Notes: generated from the sequence alone by a model not told the origin. Numbered from the stretch's first letter, positions 11,991-23,318 are shown. The stretch is DNA of 64,000 nt from Ligustrum vulgare (GCA_963555705.1 OY743189.1:9131501-9195500), one strand, 5' to 3'. Translations and numbers: made by a program.

Positions 11991-12852
11991 GGGTTGCCTT
12001 CCAAGTTTAAAGCCCGACTTTTTACCTGATTTTTCAAGGAACTTTAAAGAGAGCTTTTGATGACCGTCTTTGTTTGTGACAGTCAAATTTGCTCCACGGT
12101 GCATTTAAGCTCAAAAATTGTACCTTGCCCATGTCATAAGTGTTAACATTTCCACTTGATTCAACTTTCAAAATGTAGATTTCAATTATTTCTTCATCAC
12201 CAATTATGAAATCAATTCTTGCCCAATCATTGAATTTGGAGGATTGCATTGCAACTTCGGCACCCTTAAGTGTCTGCTTTTCTATGATCAACTCCTCTTT
12301 CTTCAATTGTTCTTCCTCTTTGATTGAAGTCTCCTCGAGCTCGATGTCCTGATTCTGTATTGTTGACAATTTGACAAAGATATGTTCATGGCAGCTATTT
12401 TCTTCTAGTTCATCCACTCTTTCAAGTTTTTCTTCTTTTTCTTCAACTGTTTCAACCAATTTTTCTGACTCCTTTGATCTTTGTACCTGAATTTCTGGTA
12501 ATGGTAATGGCTGACTCTCTGTCATGCTTACTGTCCACTGCTCCATCAACTTCTTAATTTCAGCTTGTTGTTTTTGCAATTCCTGATTTATCAAATCTTC
12601 ATTGTCAAAATCTTCAGTTTCAGCTTGAACTGCATGTATTGGTGGACACTCCTCTGGTGGTCTTTCTGTTATGCTAACTGCCAACTGCTCCATCTGATCT
12701 CTCATTTCATTCAATTCAGCCCGTTGATCTTGGAGTAGCTGTTGTAGCAAATCTTCGTTGGATATACATTCTTTGACCTGTTGTTTCCCCACTTGCTGAT
12801 AGTGAAAATCTGTCTGTAGTTCTTGAAAACTTTCTTGTTGATCTTCTAGCAA
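11991..12852 (-). pseudogene. gag C-terminal region of element B (272 codons open)
   Basis: The frame 12034-12852 opens at a TTG after a TAG stop and has no early ATG, so it is read as the second half of a broken gag. It has glutamine-rich coiled-coil stretches, including a piece like the 'Q-M-x-Q-L-A' segment that follows the zinc knuckle in Athila/Tat gag. Two repeats contain the pattern QWTVSMTE / QLAVSITE. The last 60 residues align with those of the ORF at 145-897: IDF-I, a Tyr-rich strand, G-x-VQ, N-x-x-W-x-K, SKALFKVP-stop. Just after the stop lies GGTTGCC (about 11991-11997), the counterpart of the box near position 90. Confidence 0.6.
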
Positions 12853-13210
12853 CTATAATGATAAATCTCTGTTGCGATCACTTTGCTGTTGTTGTTGCTG
12901 TTGGAAAAATTGCAGGCTATGGATACTCTGATTATTTGACCCTGAGAAATTTGGCTGCTCGTTCCAGAAAGGATTATAAGCTTGAAAATATGAATTCCTC
13001 TGCTGCATGTGACTATTTTCCCAATAATTATCCTGATCAATCTCTGGCTGAGCCTAGTGTGCGAAAGGACAATCATGGATGGCATGATTTTCACAGCAGA
13101 AGTCACAAATCTAATAAGTTTGAAATGCAACTTGATCATGGAGCCATTGATAAAGGTTCGCTGCCATCTTGGTATGTTGCCTCCAACTATTTCAATATTC
13201 ATTCAATACC
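12853..13210 (-). pseudogene. gag zinc-knuckle segment of element B
   Basis: In the same frame as 12034-12852 but separated by stops, the minus strand encodes CDFCCENHAIHDCP, a C-x2-C-x4-H-x4-C knuckle. A segment YNPFWNEQPNFSGSN and a glutamine run follow. This order is typical of Athila/Tat gag. Upstream of it only about 140 bp remain before the PBS, so the gag capsid domain is deleted. Confidence 0.65.
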
Positions 13211-13352
13211 TGAGAAGGAGACAATTTACAACTTTAAAAAAAAAAAAATTCAAAAATAGAAATAATAATAAAAAAATAATAATAAAAAGAATACAAATTC
13301 AAATTCAAACTAAAGTAAGAACTAATTGATATAGATATAAATATAAAAACAA

Positions 13353-13370
13353 TCCCCGACAACGGCGCCA
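13353..13370 (-). other. primer-binding site of element B (tRNA-Asp type)
   Basis: The plus strand reads TCCCCGACAACGGCGCCA, one mismatch from the plant tRNA-Asp 3' end, 6 nt from the LTR. Confidence 0.9.
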
Positions 13371-13376
13371 AAAACT

Positions 13377-14854
13377 TGTTCACCGATATGTCGCGATGCG
13401 AAATATCCCCGCAAGTGTACGGGTCGTGAGAAGTAATAAAGTGGACCTTAGAGTCCGGATTATCGTCCCACGGAGACTGCTAAATATGTTAGTTTTAAAC
13501 CTTATTTGAACGGACGAAATAATTTGAGATTTTAAACTAAAACTAAGACAATACTTAAAGAATTAAAATTTGCGAATTTGTTTTTGTTTTAAAAAGGATT
13601 GTAAGGTAGTTGGGATTCACGAATTCACCTTTCCAGATTTTATTTTCTAAATATGTGCTCGATCAAATTCACTGATTCAAATTGAGATTCCTCTCTCGAG
13701 TTTAAATCAATCCTACCTAAATAAGTCAACCTTGTATCTCTACAGTGGGTCCGAATATTCCTTATTTAGATGCATTACACACAAGAACTCATACACGATC
13801 GCAATAATAACAAGAGTATATCTCTATCTCTTGTTCAATTACCGAATTTATTACCTAGATCTATGTTATTAACTCACCTCTCGGATTATGAAAATAACAC
13901 ATTAAATCATGAAAGAGTGACCAGTTCATTCACGCATCAAACGCAATAATAAATCAACACGTGCATTAAATCGTTAAAACAAGGAATATGGAATTAAAAT
14001 AATTAACTAGGCTACATCGTTCATCCCAACGTAGAATTTAATTACACATCTTGATTAAAGAACAAAAACAATAAAATAAAACGTTCATTGAAAACAAGAA
14101 GAAAGGAAAGCATGCACCAAGTCTCAATTCTTCTATTATCTTCAATTCATGCCCCTCTGCGATGCTTGAATATCCAAGAAATTGATGTTGAAAACTCTAT
14201 TGTGGCTAGTTCTATGGAGAGGCAAAGGTTCAGATTTCGTGCCTCTTGTGTTGTATATATAGGTTTTGGAGAAACCTAGGTCAAGAAATAGAGAATTCTG
14301 TTGAAAATCGCTAGAAAAAGCCCACAGTCGGCCCAGTTGGATAAGCACGCGATCGTGTGGCTTCAACCCTAGCGATCACGTGGACTTCGTTTAAACTCTC
14401 GGGTTACAATTTTGCATCTTCTCGCGATCGCGTGTTATGTATCCAGCAATCGCGACTTCCATCTTTTTTCGACTGTGTAAGTTGGTCCCTGACTTTTAAT
14501 TGTAACTTCAATCCTCAACTTCCAATTGTTGCAATTTAGTCCCAAACTTTATCTTCTTCTCGATTTGCCCATTTAAGCTCTCAAATCCTTTAATTAGGTC
14601 CTCCAACCTCTGATTTGTTCACTTGAGCACCATGGACCTTCTTGATTGACGTCACATATCTCTCACTTGCTCAATTAAGCTCCAATTAACATTCAATATT
14701 GCCGTTTTTTTTCATTAATTGCTTCATTCTTCTTCGATTGGGATATTTTCTGAAAAGTAAACAAATAAACACAAATTAAGGAGCATATATTCTAAAACGA
14801 CAATAATTTCTTCTAATTTAGACATACGGATAAGTGTATAAAACACACTTGTCA
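13377..14854 (-). repeat. 5' LTR of element B
   Basis: Length is 1478 bp, from TGTTCACCG to CACTTGTCA, partner of 5051-6422. Near 14313-14345 it has an insertion of about 45 bp not present in the partner. Open frames in it (for example 14088-14279) are not genes. Confidence 0.9.
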
Positions 14855-14859
14855 CTTAC

Positions 14860-15040
14860 CCATATCGCGCATAGGCCAAGAAGAACTCCAACCACCCTAT
14901 GAATGTGCTTCGTGTAAAATCCAACGAGGTTCACCACTAACTGCCGCCTTCCTCCGACAAGGATTTACCTTTGGAACTTTTTCTTCCTTAATTGTCTCAT
15001 CTCTAATAATGGCTTGATTACTAGAGGTTTCTTGATTATT
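14860..15040 (-). pseudogene. retroelement transposon-protein relic, N-terminal part
   Basis: This is the continuation of the minus-strand frame at 3930-5045 on the other side of element B. The coding sense runs into the CTTAC target site and resumes at 5045. It is Lys/Glu-rich with a stop inside. Confidence 0.4.
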
Positions 15041-15442
15041 CGAATATTGAAGCAAAAAATGTAAAAATGGAGAGATTTAATCTAAGATTTGGAAGGAAAA
15101 TGAGGAGATTTAAAGGAAGGAATTTCAATTTCTAGAGAGGAGGAGGAGAGTTAGGGCTAGGAAGTAGTAATAAATGGGAAAAACAAAGATTGTGGATGGT
15201 TATAAAAGTCTGTAAAATCTTTTGGTATCGATACCACCACATTTGGTGTCAACACCAAATAAGATGGTGTCGACGCCAAACTAAATTTTTTAAAATTTAA
15301 CTATAATTTTATATTTTGACACTTACAATGATTAGGCGTCGACACCGATAGGTTTTGTGTCAACACCAAATGTAAAACTTGGTGAAAATTGTGTGAAACA
15401 TAAAACTTGACTATTAAAAACTTCATGATTCTCAGAAAAAGA
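15041..15442 (+). other. leader region before a Ty3 gag
   Basis: No ORF is supported. It contains several GGTGTCGACACC-like palindromes (about 15221-15380), the same motif as at 2966-3420 across element B. This supports the two flanks being one older element. Confidence 0.45.
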
Positions 15443-15890
15443 TGTCTCAAGCAAGCAATGATGCTAACGCTAATAATGCAGTTTCAATAGAAAGGCTTAC
15501 TCGACTAGTTAGAAATCAGGCCCGCTAAATTAGCCAAATGATTAACAATCATTCTTCGAACGGTGAGTCACCCCAAGGCAAAGAGGAAAAACAAAGGGAT
15601 ATTGCCACTAACCAGTTTCAGAGATTAAACCCTCTCGTGTTAGAGGACGTGAAGGATCCAATTGAAGCTGAAAACTGAATTTGTACTATGGAGCGTATGT
15701 TCACTTACGCCCATATTCTTGAATCTGAGAAAGTAATATGTGCATCATCTATGCTTCGACGAGAGCGGGCCATTGGTGGGACCACTATCAAGCATAGAGA
15801 AGACTAAGGATTTTACTTGGGAACAACTCCGTGAGAATTTTTACACCAAATACTTTTCATCTTCTGCAAGGCAACAAAAGTTGAAATAAA
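15443..15890 (+). pseudogene. degenerate Ty3 (Tekay-like) gag, N-terminal half
   Basis: From ATG at 15443 the frame gives a polar leader and then a recognisable retrotransposon gag core (FQRLNPLVLEDVKDP, then a Met-Glu-x-Met-F helix, ending YTKYFSSSARQQ). It has several in-frame stops and frameshifts. The match breaks off at about 15890, where an Athila/Tat-like LTR fragment begins. It is not functional. Confidence 0.7.
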
Positions 15891-16598
15891 CATCTTTAAC
15901 AAATACTTAAGGATGAGATGAAGATCTTGCACCAAGAAATCAACCCATTTCTTGAAAATCTGGAAAATGCCCTTGATTTTCCCTAATCCCTTTGTCTCTT
16001 GCTTTGCACCCAATTTTTGTAGAGTAAGGAGCAACACTCAATGTAGACTAAAGGTAGGTATTATAGGTTCCCAACAATCCCTAAAATCCTACTAAAATCT
16101 GGTCCAAAAAATAAACCCAAGAAAAAGATTTAGTTTCCAAAAAACTACAATTTTGCTGACCGTAATAGCCTTGCGATTGCAAACCTTTAACCCTTGCTAT
16201 CTAAAGGGCTTAAGGTTTTCAAATCTGCTTAGTTTTGAGACAGCCTTGCGATCGCATGCGGTCACAAGGACTGTCATCTTTGCAATGATCTCACTTCATT
16301 CCCTTTTTCATTGCTACCTCAGTTCTCACTCTTTCTAACATCTTCAATTTAGTCACTCAATTTTCATATTCATTTCAATTTGGTCCTTCAACTTTTGGAA
16401 GTTTACATATTTGTCCCCGCCTTGTCGTTTTTGTACGCTTTTAGTTATTTTTCCTCGTTAAGCCTTCAAAGGCATTCCAATTCGAGTTTTTTCCTTAGAA
16501 AAATAAAATAAACACATAAATTAGAAATATCACATTCTAAAATTACTCCCAACTATGTAAATTTAAGGTTGAGATAAGTATATAAATGTACTTATCAA
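15891..16598 (-). repeat. truncated Athila/Tat-type LTR
   Basis: It shares with the LTRs at 5051, 13377 and 46256 the 'cttgcaccaagaa' block, GCGATCGCATGCG near 16230, the 'tttggtccttcaac' runs and the outer end TAAATGTACTTATCA at 16598. The inner part with the conserved box is missing. A polypurine-like block follows at about 16599-16617. Confidence 0.65.
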
Positions 16599-16801
16599 AC
16601 TCTTCAAACTTAAACTTTTGTTCGTTCTCAAATAAGATAAAGCGTATACATTCATGCAAGCATAACACAAACATTTTAACTAAGGCTCTTTACAAAGACA
16701 CATGTTAAACATCATGTCATAATTTCTCAGGATTTAAAATAGCTGGAAATACTCGAATAATCTCCAAATACTGTTATACATGTCTCAACTCAATCCATTC
16801 A

Positions 16802-16840
<39 letters not shown>

Positions 16841-18117
16841 CAGTCAACCAGACCATTAGCATATGCCTACTAGGTGATCTGCAGACCCTTAATGGTCAAA
16901 TTTCGCTTTCCTTCTCCTGAGATGCACTTTCCCGAAAACTTTTTATTTTTTCTCTAACTTGGGTATACCTTCTAAGGTTGTATCCTGAATTACTAAATCC
17001 TTTCCCCCTCAACTTCAAGTGAGCCAAATCAGTAACACCAACTACTTAGGTTTACAATGATTCTTACTTCAGTTAAACACCCCAACTTTCAAATATTCAC
17101 TAGGTAGTTCAAACCCACTAGTTATCTCAATCCCCTGTATGCAACCTATCAACTAAAAACTAATTTCATGCAGTACCTTTCTCCATTAAGCTGTAAAGAT
17201 AACTCATGTAGCGAGCTTTTGATCGATGACTCCCAAGTAATATGACCATAGGGCACCATGAATAATGCAAATCTTGATGAATCACTACTCTCCCATTATC
17301 TTTCTATATTACCCATGTAATGAGCTTTAGGCCAGTAACTCCGAAGCCATATTACCATAAGGCACCAGGTATTGACATACACTTACATGCTTACTAGTTT
17401 GAGGTGTCTCATTATCATATCGTTTGTCAACTTTATATCATGATCTCGCTAGATGTTCTGTATATTCGATGCCTGACTCTACGCTAGCCAAGTGTAGTCA
17501 TTACAGCTCGTAGGGCTACTACTACATGTCTCAAGGTTTCCAAATCCTATCAATTCAGTTAAACCTCCACCCTGATGGCCTCCTACTCTACCAGTAACTA
17601 TTATAGAAGCTCCTGAATGTCACCTTGTAGTGAGGGAGTCTGAGCCTGAACCTGGCTTGTGCATGTACTTGAGGGCCTGCCACCTCGACTGGTGCATGTC
17701 CCCCGTGTCTGTGCTACTTGCCTTTTAAAGTTGTCCAGGACACTCTAATTTATCGGTCCCTTTAGGTTCTTAATAAATTCGTCAGCATCTAAAGGGACCC
17801 CAATGGAAACACAAATCTCGATAATCAAACCCGAGAAGAAAGCATTGTGCCTGGAATCATTTTGCCTACCCAACTAACTGATGAGGGTATAAATGAAGCT
17901 CTAAAAGTCAATCTACCTACCATGTGCTAAGAGATTTAGAAGTCAAGCTCTCGTATAACTAAATGTAGCGCGATGCGCACTCGGGTCAATATTGTGATTA
18001 ACGAACATATTGCATAGACTCCATCAAATGGTTGTGAACAAAATCAACAGGGAGTGACCATGCGTCATCTCTCCCAAACAAATATCAGGCCACATCTCCC
18101 ATATCCATCTCCATCGG
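16599..18117 (-). mobile_element. interior of a decayed Athila/Tat-like element
   Basis: It contains the CTCCCAAG...GGGCACCA box twice (about 17215-17370), as in element B. It also has a (TG)18 microsatellite at 16804-16839. Minus-strand fragments at about 17560-18110 (pieces like PLDADEFIKNLKGPI) resemble the same plant transposon-protein family as 3930-5045, with many breaks. Confidence 0.5.
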
Positions 18118-19560
18118 TGTAACACCTCGAATTTCCTTTTAACCCGACGCGTTATCGAACATGTCCTCGTTGGCGTTAAATGTTTAAAAACAGTAAATTT
18201 AGAAAAACGCTTTAAGTTAAAACACTTAACTAATATTTCAAAATGTTAACAATTCATTTTGAGTGTACTTAGAAATTTTGGAATAAGACAATTTGAAATT
18301 GAGGTTCCTTTAAAATTCAACAACTTGCGCAACTTTCCCGACTGATGCAGTATGTTTGTAAAAAAATATTTAACATGGAAAACGATGTCAAAAGATTATG
18401 AAATTTTAATATAATGTCAAGAACTCGTATAAATACAACATATAAAAATTAGGGGTACCGAAGACCACGTTTGTGGTACGAAATCCATTTCTAAACTTGT
18501 TGTCATCAGTTTTCGAAACTGCCCCATTGCAGTTTACAAAAAAATCATAATAAACTCTATAGACTCTAATTGACCTGTTTTTAGTTCCATATGATAGATA
18601 ACAAATAAAGGGTCATTTTCCATTTTGAAACATTCTGAAATTGTAAATACACAACTCGCAGCGAATTTTCAAAGTGAAAACAAATTCTGAAATTTCCAGG
18701 TAGGGTTCACGATATACCATTTTTTTCAAAAGACATTAACGTTAATCTCTAAAATTAATAATTCATTGATCAGAAAATACATTCATTTGAGAGATTTTCG
18801 AGTCTTAAAATGTATTGCAACAATTAACATGATTAAGTCTAAACATAAAGGCAAAAAATTCAAAATTCCAATTACTCCGCCCGACATCACGCCATGTTCG
18901 GTTCTTCAATCTGTAGAGATTTTAAACAATGAGCATTTTCAAAAAATACTCAGTAGTATATACACACGCTAATGAGATTAAATCATATCAACATTCAATT
19001 ATATGCCAAAGCAGCTTTCATCTTTAGGAAAACATTTAAACGCGGTCGGTTAACAATTGAACTATGATTATTTTCAATCACAACATATTGGATGATTATC
19101 TTAGATCATCAATCATTATTCCATCATAAATAAAGTCATAGAATGCCAATAATTAATTAGAACATAATAATCTATGCATTTCATCAAATATAAGCAGTTG
19201 ACATAAATTTTCATGCCAGCACAACATTAAATTCAAAAGCATAACAACACGTGTACGGGAGATGATACTACCTTAAAACTTTTCAGAACTTGTTGAGTTG
19301 AATTGCATGTGAAGTTGAAATGCACAATCACCAAAATTAACAGCTTGCCAAATTAATTCGTCCAAAGAAAAATAAATGGCAGTGGTAGGATTTTTTGGAG
19401 AAAAAAGTGTATGATGAAACTTTCTGTTTTCTTTCAAGCTTAATGTAAATGTGGTGGAAATATACATTTATTAAATGGTGAAATGGTTGTTTGAAATAGC
19501 CGTATTTTTTCCCTATCCAATGGGACTATATATGTGGGAAATACATTGACATTAATATTA
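18118..19560 (-). repeat. Tekay-like LTR, right end unclear
   Basis: It starts TGTAACACCTCGAATT, like the outer ends of the LTRs at 9279 and 60365. A shared block 'ctaccttaaa' occurs near 19269. No matching end or duplication of ATCGG was found, so it is probably truncated. Small frames at 18766-18972 and 19273-19467 are not supported as genes. Confidence 0.5.
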
Positions 19561-19829
19561 AAAAACTTCTTCAATGCAACAATGTTTTAATTTGAGTATT
19601 GTGCTGGTTGCCCCAACTATCTATCTATTTTGTATCTCTAACTTGAGTATTGATGCTTGTTGATTCTGATAGTTTTTTTTTCAATTTTCTCAAACAGATT
19701 ATCTAAAGACATGTACTGCTTAAATACCTCCCCAAACTTTATCTTCTTTTTTGTGTGGATTGTTGGCATTATTTAAATATCTAAACATCTAAAATTTGGA
19801 TATCACCTCCAACCCGAATTGTATGTTTG

Positions 19830-20300
19830 AGAGTAAGAATTGTATTGTTGTTGGTTACTATTCTGAACAAAGTTGACCTTCTCTTCAATAGTAGCCATTA
19901 ATACAATTTTTAGTAGGATGATTAGCCTCACAGATTTCACGCACTGGATGTGAGTGTATGGCATGAACCCTATGTGTTTTAACTATCAATTCCAGCAGGT
20001 CCCAAGCCTAATTGGCCCTTTGGTAATGATAGACCCATTTTCGGAGTCAGACTGGAGTAGAAATGTCGTGCTTGTAACCCCTTTGCACATTCATGATTTT
20101 GACACTTTTTGAATCTATCCCATGCTTTATGAAAATTTTACCCGTTGTACTATTGGAATTTAGAAATCTCCAGCTTCATTTTAGCAACCTTAACAGGTGA
20201 AAAGTATTTATTGTAGAAATTTCTAGCCAAGTCTTCCCAAGTAGTAATGATGGATTCTGGTTCTGAGTTGAGGCACTCCAATTAAGGTGTAAGGAAACAG
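19830..20300 (-). pseudogene. degenerate Athila/Tat-type gag
   Basis: Read on the minus strand, the fragment around 20250-20090 gives TWEDLARNFYNKYFSPVK followed by a W-D-R-F-K segment, the conserved core of Ty3 gag. It then decays with many stops. It probably belongs to the element whose LTR is at 15891-16598. Confidence 0.6.
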
Positions 20301-21541
20301 ACTCAACTTGATAATCGTATAAACTTTCAAAACCTGCTACTTAAACAAAAAGAGAGAGACAAAATTGAAGTCATCAACAACAAAGTGAAAGACAATACAG
20401 TGAACTGTATTGATTACAAGTGACAAAAGAGCAATACAAAGTATGTGACGTTAACTTTCAAAATACTTCCAGGACTGCAACTTCCAAAATACTTATGTGA
20501 CAAAAAAAGAAATACAAATGATCCAATTATCAAACTTTAAGAAGCTTTGAGGTCATTCTATTTGTATTTCGATTTTCAGTTTTTGATGTTTGTTTTGAAA
20601 TTGATGGAAAATGATTTATTTTTTTTTTGGAAAACTATTTTCCAAAATAGAAAACTAGAAAATGCGTTTACTTTGAAATTTTGAGAATCGTTATTTTGAT
20701 GTTTTGTACGTAAAAAATGATTGATTTGTTTAATTACTATAATTTTTAAATTCAATATATCAATCAGTACTATTTTAGAAGTAGCTATATTTCCTTAAAT
20801 TCCTCCCATGCTCATTATTTTGGTTTGTCAGGTGGATTATCTTCGTCCCACAAACAGCGCGTAACACATGCCTAACATGAAAGTGGGCTTTTGTTAATTC
20901 AAGAAAACACCTACTACATCAATGACAAATCGTATTAAACAAGACTAACAAATAAGTCACAGGAAAACAATAAAATCGTTCAAACCTCTTGGCAATAGAT
21001 GGTTTGGACCAATTGAGTGTTCATTTGTAATCATAGGAAAAGTTAACAGCAAAAATCCTAGAATTCTCGCAAAATTATATGGATAAAAAAATAGAACGAT
21101 GATTCTGCCACAATAATACAAGAAAATCATTTTACAAAAATCAGACATTATCTTTCAACATTCAGAACATATAAATTAAAATAGAACTTTACCGAGGGAA
21201 ACCCCAAGTCCTCAAAGAGAGAATGATGCCAACAATAAGAAAAGGTTTTGGATATTTTGAACAAAAAAATGTCTAAAATGAGAAAAGGTTTCATGTGTAT
21301 ATATTTATTTTGGATTTTCTAAAACTCATTTCTGGAAATGGTTTTCGAAAATTGAAAACTAAAAATGGCCGAAAATGACAGGCCTTTAATTCTTCTATTT
21401 CTGTTTTAACAAAAAGAAGAAGCTATGTATTACATTTTTGAGAATCTTTACACTTTTCCTTATTGACCTTTCAATGTCGTTCCTATCTTTCTTCAACAAG
21501 CTTAATAGCTTTACAGACCACAAATAGAATCCGAGATGATG
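20301..21541. other. intergenic region and 3' side of the membrane-protein gene
   Basis: No gene is supported. Near 20620-20670 and 21310-21370 there are inverted, related 'ggaaaactattttc' / 'gaaaatggttttcgaaaa' stretches that may be ends of a decayed TIR element. The last 100-150 bp before 21541 probably hold the 3' UTR of the gene on the minus strand. Confidence 0.4.
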
Positions 21542-22624
21542 CTATTGAACATCAGATGAAATAGTCAGGGCTTCCAAAACCGGTTGGGTTTCTACATATG
21601 CAGATTCCATACGGTAAGATTTACAGCTGAAGTAGAAGACTGCACTCATCATTGAGTCGATAAGAACCAAAAATGAATACATTACAACCAAAAGGGGCCC
21701 TTCCCATATCCTGGAAGAACCATCTCCATAGCTCAGCGTCTTCACTCGATGCTCGAAAAGACCTTCCAAAAAACCCATCCCTATCGTCGATCCAAGAAAT
21801 ATTAACAGACCTACTTGAGTCTGCCCCTTGATTAAAGAACTCGATCTCAGCAATGCCTGTGGCCCTGAAACGTCCTCTAAAACCGAGATCACGATAGAAA
21901 CATTGCATATAATGATAGCATTCGCCAAAACTACAGAGAAAACCAATCCTTCTACCATTGCAGGATACAAAATCAAATCTGAAGGGAATCCCATAATTGA
22001 AAACATGCAGCTCACCAGAACCAGTAGCACAAGGAACAATAAAAGGCAACCAGCAATCACCATACACGCCCACAAGTACGTCACAAAAACGCGCTTCCAA
22101 ATCTTGGAAGCGATCACATAGAACTTAGAGGAATCAAATCTTTTCCTTGAGTAAGTGCAGTCCACCGAGTAAACGACGGCAGCCTTTGACAACAAAGACA
22201 ACGTAACAAAGAAAGGGAAACACATTATGGCTGAAATTGTCATTTCTGCAAACTTTTGGCATGATTTTTTGATAAAAGGCCTAAGAGGGAGTCCACTGGA
22301 CTTTGCAATTAGGAACAACCTAATGGTCAGCCTCTTCACCAAGGACTGATTGACAAGCACATTCGACAAAAGCACTGCCGTTACAGGGCATATTAGCACT
22401 GCTGCAATTGCCATAAAACCAGTTGAATTATACCGAAGAATTCTCACTGTTTCCCTCAGAATTTGCAGTGCATTCATCGAATGAAAATGGCGATCGGATC
22501 GAATCACATACTCAACTGAGTCAAATTCAAAGTTCTGAAGATCTTTTCCTTCATTATTCACTTCTTGTTCTTCATGCAATCCAACCGGGTTAACTGTTGG
22601 ACTCAATCCACTTGATACTTCCAT
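21542..22624 (-). CDS. six-span plant integral membrane protein
   Basis: This uninterrupted ORF of 360 aa starts at ATG 22624 and ends TAG at 21542. Hydrophobic segments lie at about residues 69-91, 127-155, 180-212, 222-248, 271-292 and 309-333, with a polar N-terminus of about 50 residues and a short polar C-terminus. The pattern ALQILRET near 52-59, LLSKAAVVYSVDCTYS near 144-159, VISVLEDVSG near 246-254 and VFYFSCKS near 329-336 matches a plant-only family typified by Arabidopsis At5g44860/At4g19950/At1g31130. That family is usually annotated only as a transmembrane protein or with an unproven binding-protein name. Molecular function is unknown, and membrane location is inferred from the segments. 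The coding part has no intron. Frames on the other strand inside it (21828-22121) are shadows. Confidence 0.85.
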   Translation of the reverse strand: MEVSSGLSPTVNPVGLHEEQEVNNEGKDLQNFEFDSVEYVIRSDRHFHSMNALQILRETVRILRYNSTGFMAIAAVLICPVTAVLLSNVLVNQSLVKRLTIRLFLIAKSSGLPLRPFIKKSCQKFAEMTISAIMCFPFFVTLSLLSKAAVVYSVDCTYSRKRFDSSKFYVIASKIWKRVFVTYLWACMVIAGCLLLFLVLLVLVSCMFSIMGFPSDLILYPAMVEGLVFSVVLANAIIICNVSIVISVLEDVSGPQALLRSSSLIKGQTQVGLLIFLGSTIGMGFLEGLFEHRVKTLSYGDGSSRIWEGPLLVVMYSFLVLIDSMMSAVFYFSCKSYRMESAYVETQPVLEALTISSDVQ

Positions 22625-22838
22625 TTTTGATGTATTTCTTTAGCAATAAAACCCAAACAATATCAAAGTCAGAGTAAAACCAAACAAAATCCCAACAACC
22701 TTGAATTCTAAATAACCCAATGATCAAGAATTTCAGGATTTGGGAAAGAAACGACAGATGGATAGGGTAAATCTTGCCAGGTAATTCATCTCTAGTATTT
22801 CTTGTTTGTTGCTGCCTTACTGGCACGAAATTCCTGAA

Positions 22839-23318
22839 CTGTAGACAAAGAATTATAACAAATTAAAATGTATTTGTATTTGTAAATATTTTTTGACAAC
22901 GATAATATCATGTTGGGAAAATTGGGTTGCATAATATCGTCTGAATTAAAGAACTTTAGTTAAAATGTTATTGTATTTTATTCTCCATTAGTACATTCCA
23001 TACGTGCACAAATTGTATTGCTAATACACATTAAATAATTTTATACTTGCACCCTCCCTCGTTAAATTCTATTAATTTTTTTTTCTTTTTTCTTTTTTAA
23101 ATACTGGGCATAGATCAATGGCCCAAATCAGGAATATCGAATAAACGCCAGAAGGGATTTCAGTTTTAATCAAGAGCTGTTTCTGAATTTGGATTATCTT
23201 TGTGGGTTTTTGGAAGGGATGGATCAGATCAGACACTGCTTATACAAGATAAAATAATGTATACACAAGAAAGAAAAGGGCCTTATTAAAGAGATTTCAA
23301 ATAAAAATCTCTACTGAC
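22839..23318 (-). other. probable 5'-UTR intron of the membrane-protein gene
   Basis: On the minus strand a good acceptor TTCTTTGTCTACAG precedes 22838, and a donor AAAG|GTCAGT lies at 23319/23318. Splicing would remove 480 bp and leave a 5' UTR of about 213 nt plus exon 1. This is by inspection only. Confidence 0.45.

Larger units (their letters stand above)
5051..14854 (-). mobile_element. complete non-autonomous Athila/Tat-like LTR retrotransposon, element B
   Basis: It is bounded by direct 5-bp duplications CTTAC (5046-5050 and 14855-14859). The two LTRs (5051-6422 and 13377-14854) start TG and end CA on the plus strand and are about 95% alike by eye outside a few indels. The PBS lies beside the right LTR and the polypurine tract beside the left, so the element reads on the minus strand. 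Of about 6.9 kb of interior, only a broken gag tail is coding. There is no protease, reverse transcriptase or integrase, so it must have moved using enzymes from a relative. A solo LTR (9279-11854) is nested inside. Confidence 0.9.

Noticed and set aside
13009..13329. Plus-strand ORFs at 12858-13329.
   Set aside because: They are the complement of the gag zinc-knuckle region and end in poly-A/lysine text; the minus strand explains the conservation.
16804..16839. Regular short repeats as a possible CRISPR-like array, along with other arrays in the window.
   Set aside because: They are plain microsatellites or head-to-tail tandem repeats without spacers, in a plant nuclear sequence.
22590..22826. 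A 78-codon upstream ORF overlapping the membrane-protein start codon.
   Set aside because: It begins with GTG, not ATG, so it is not a credible plant uORF.
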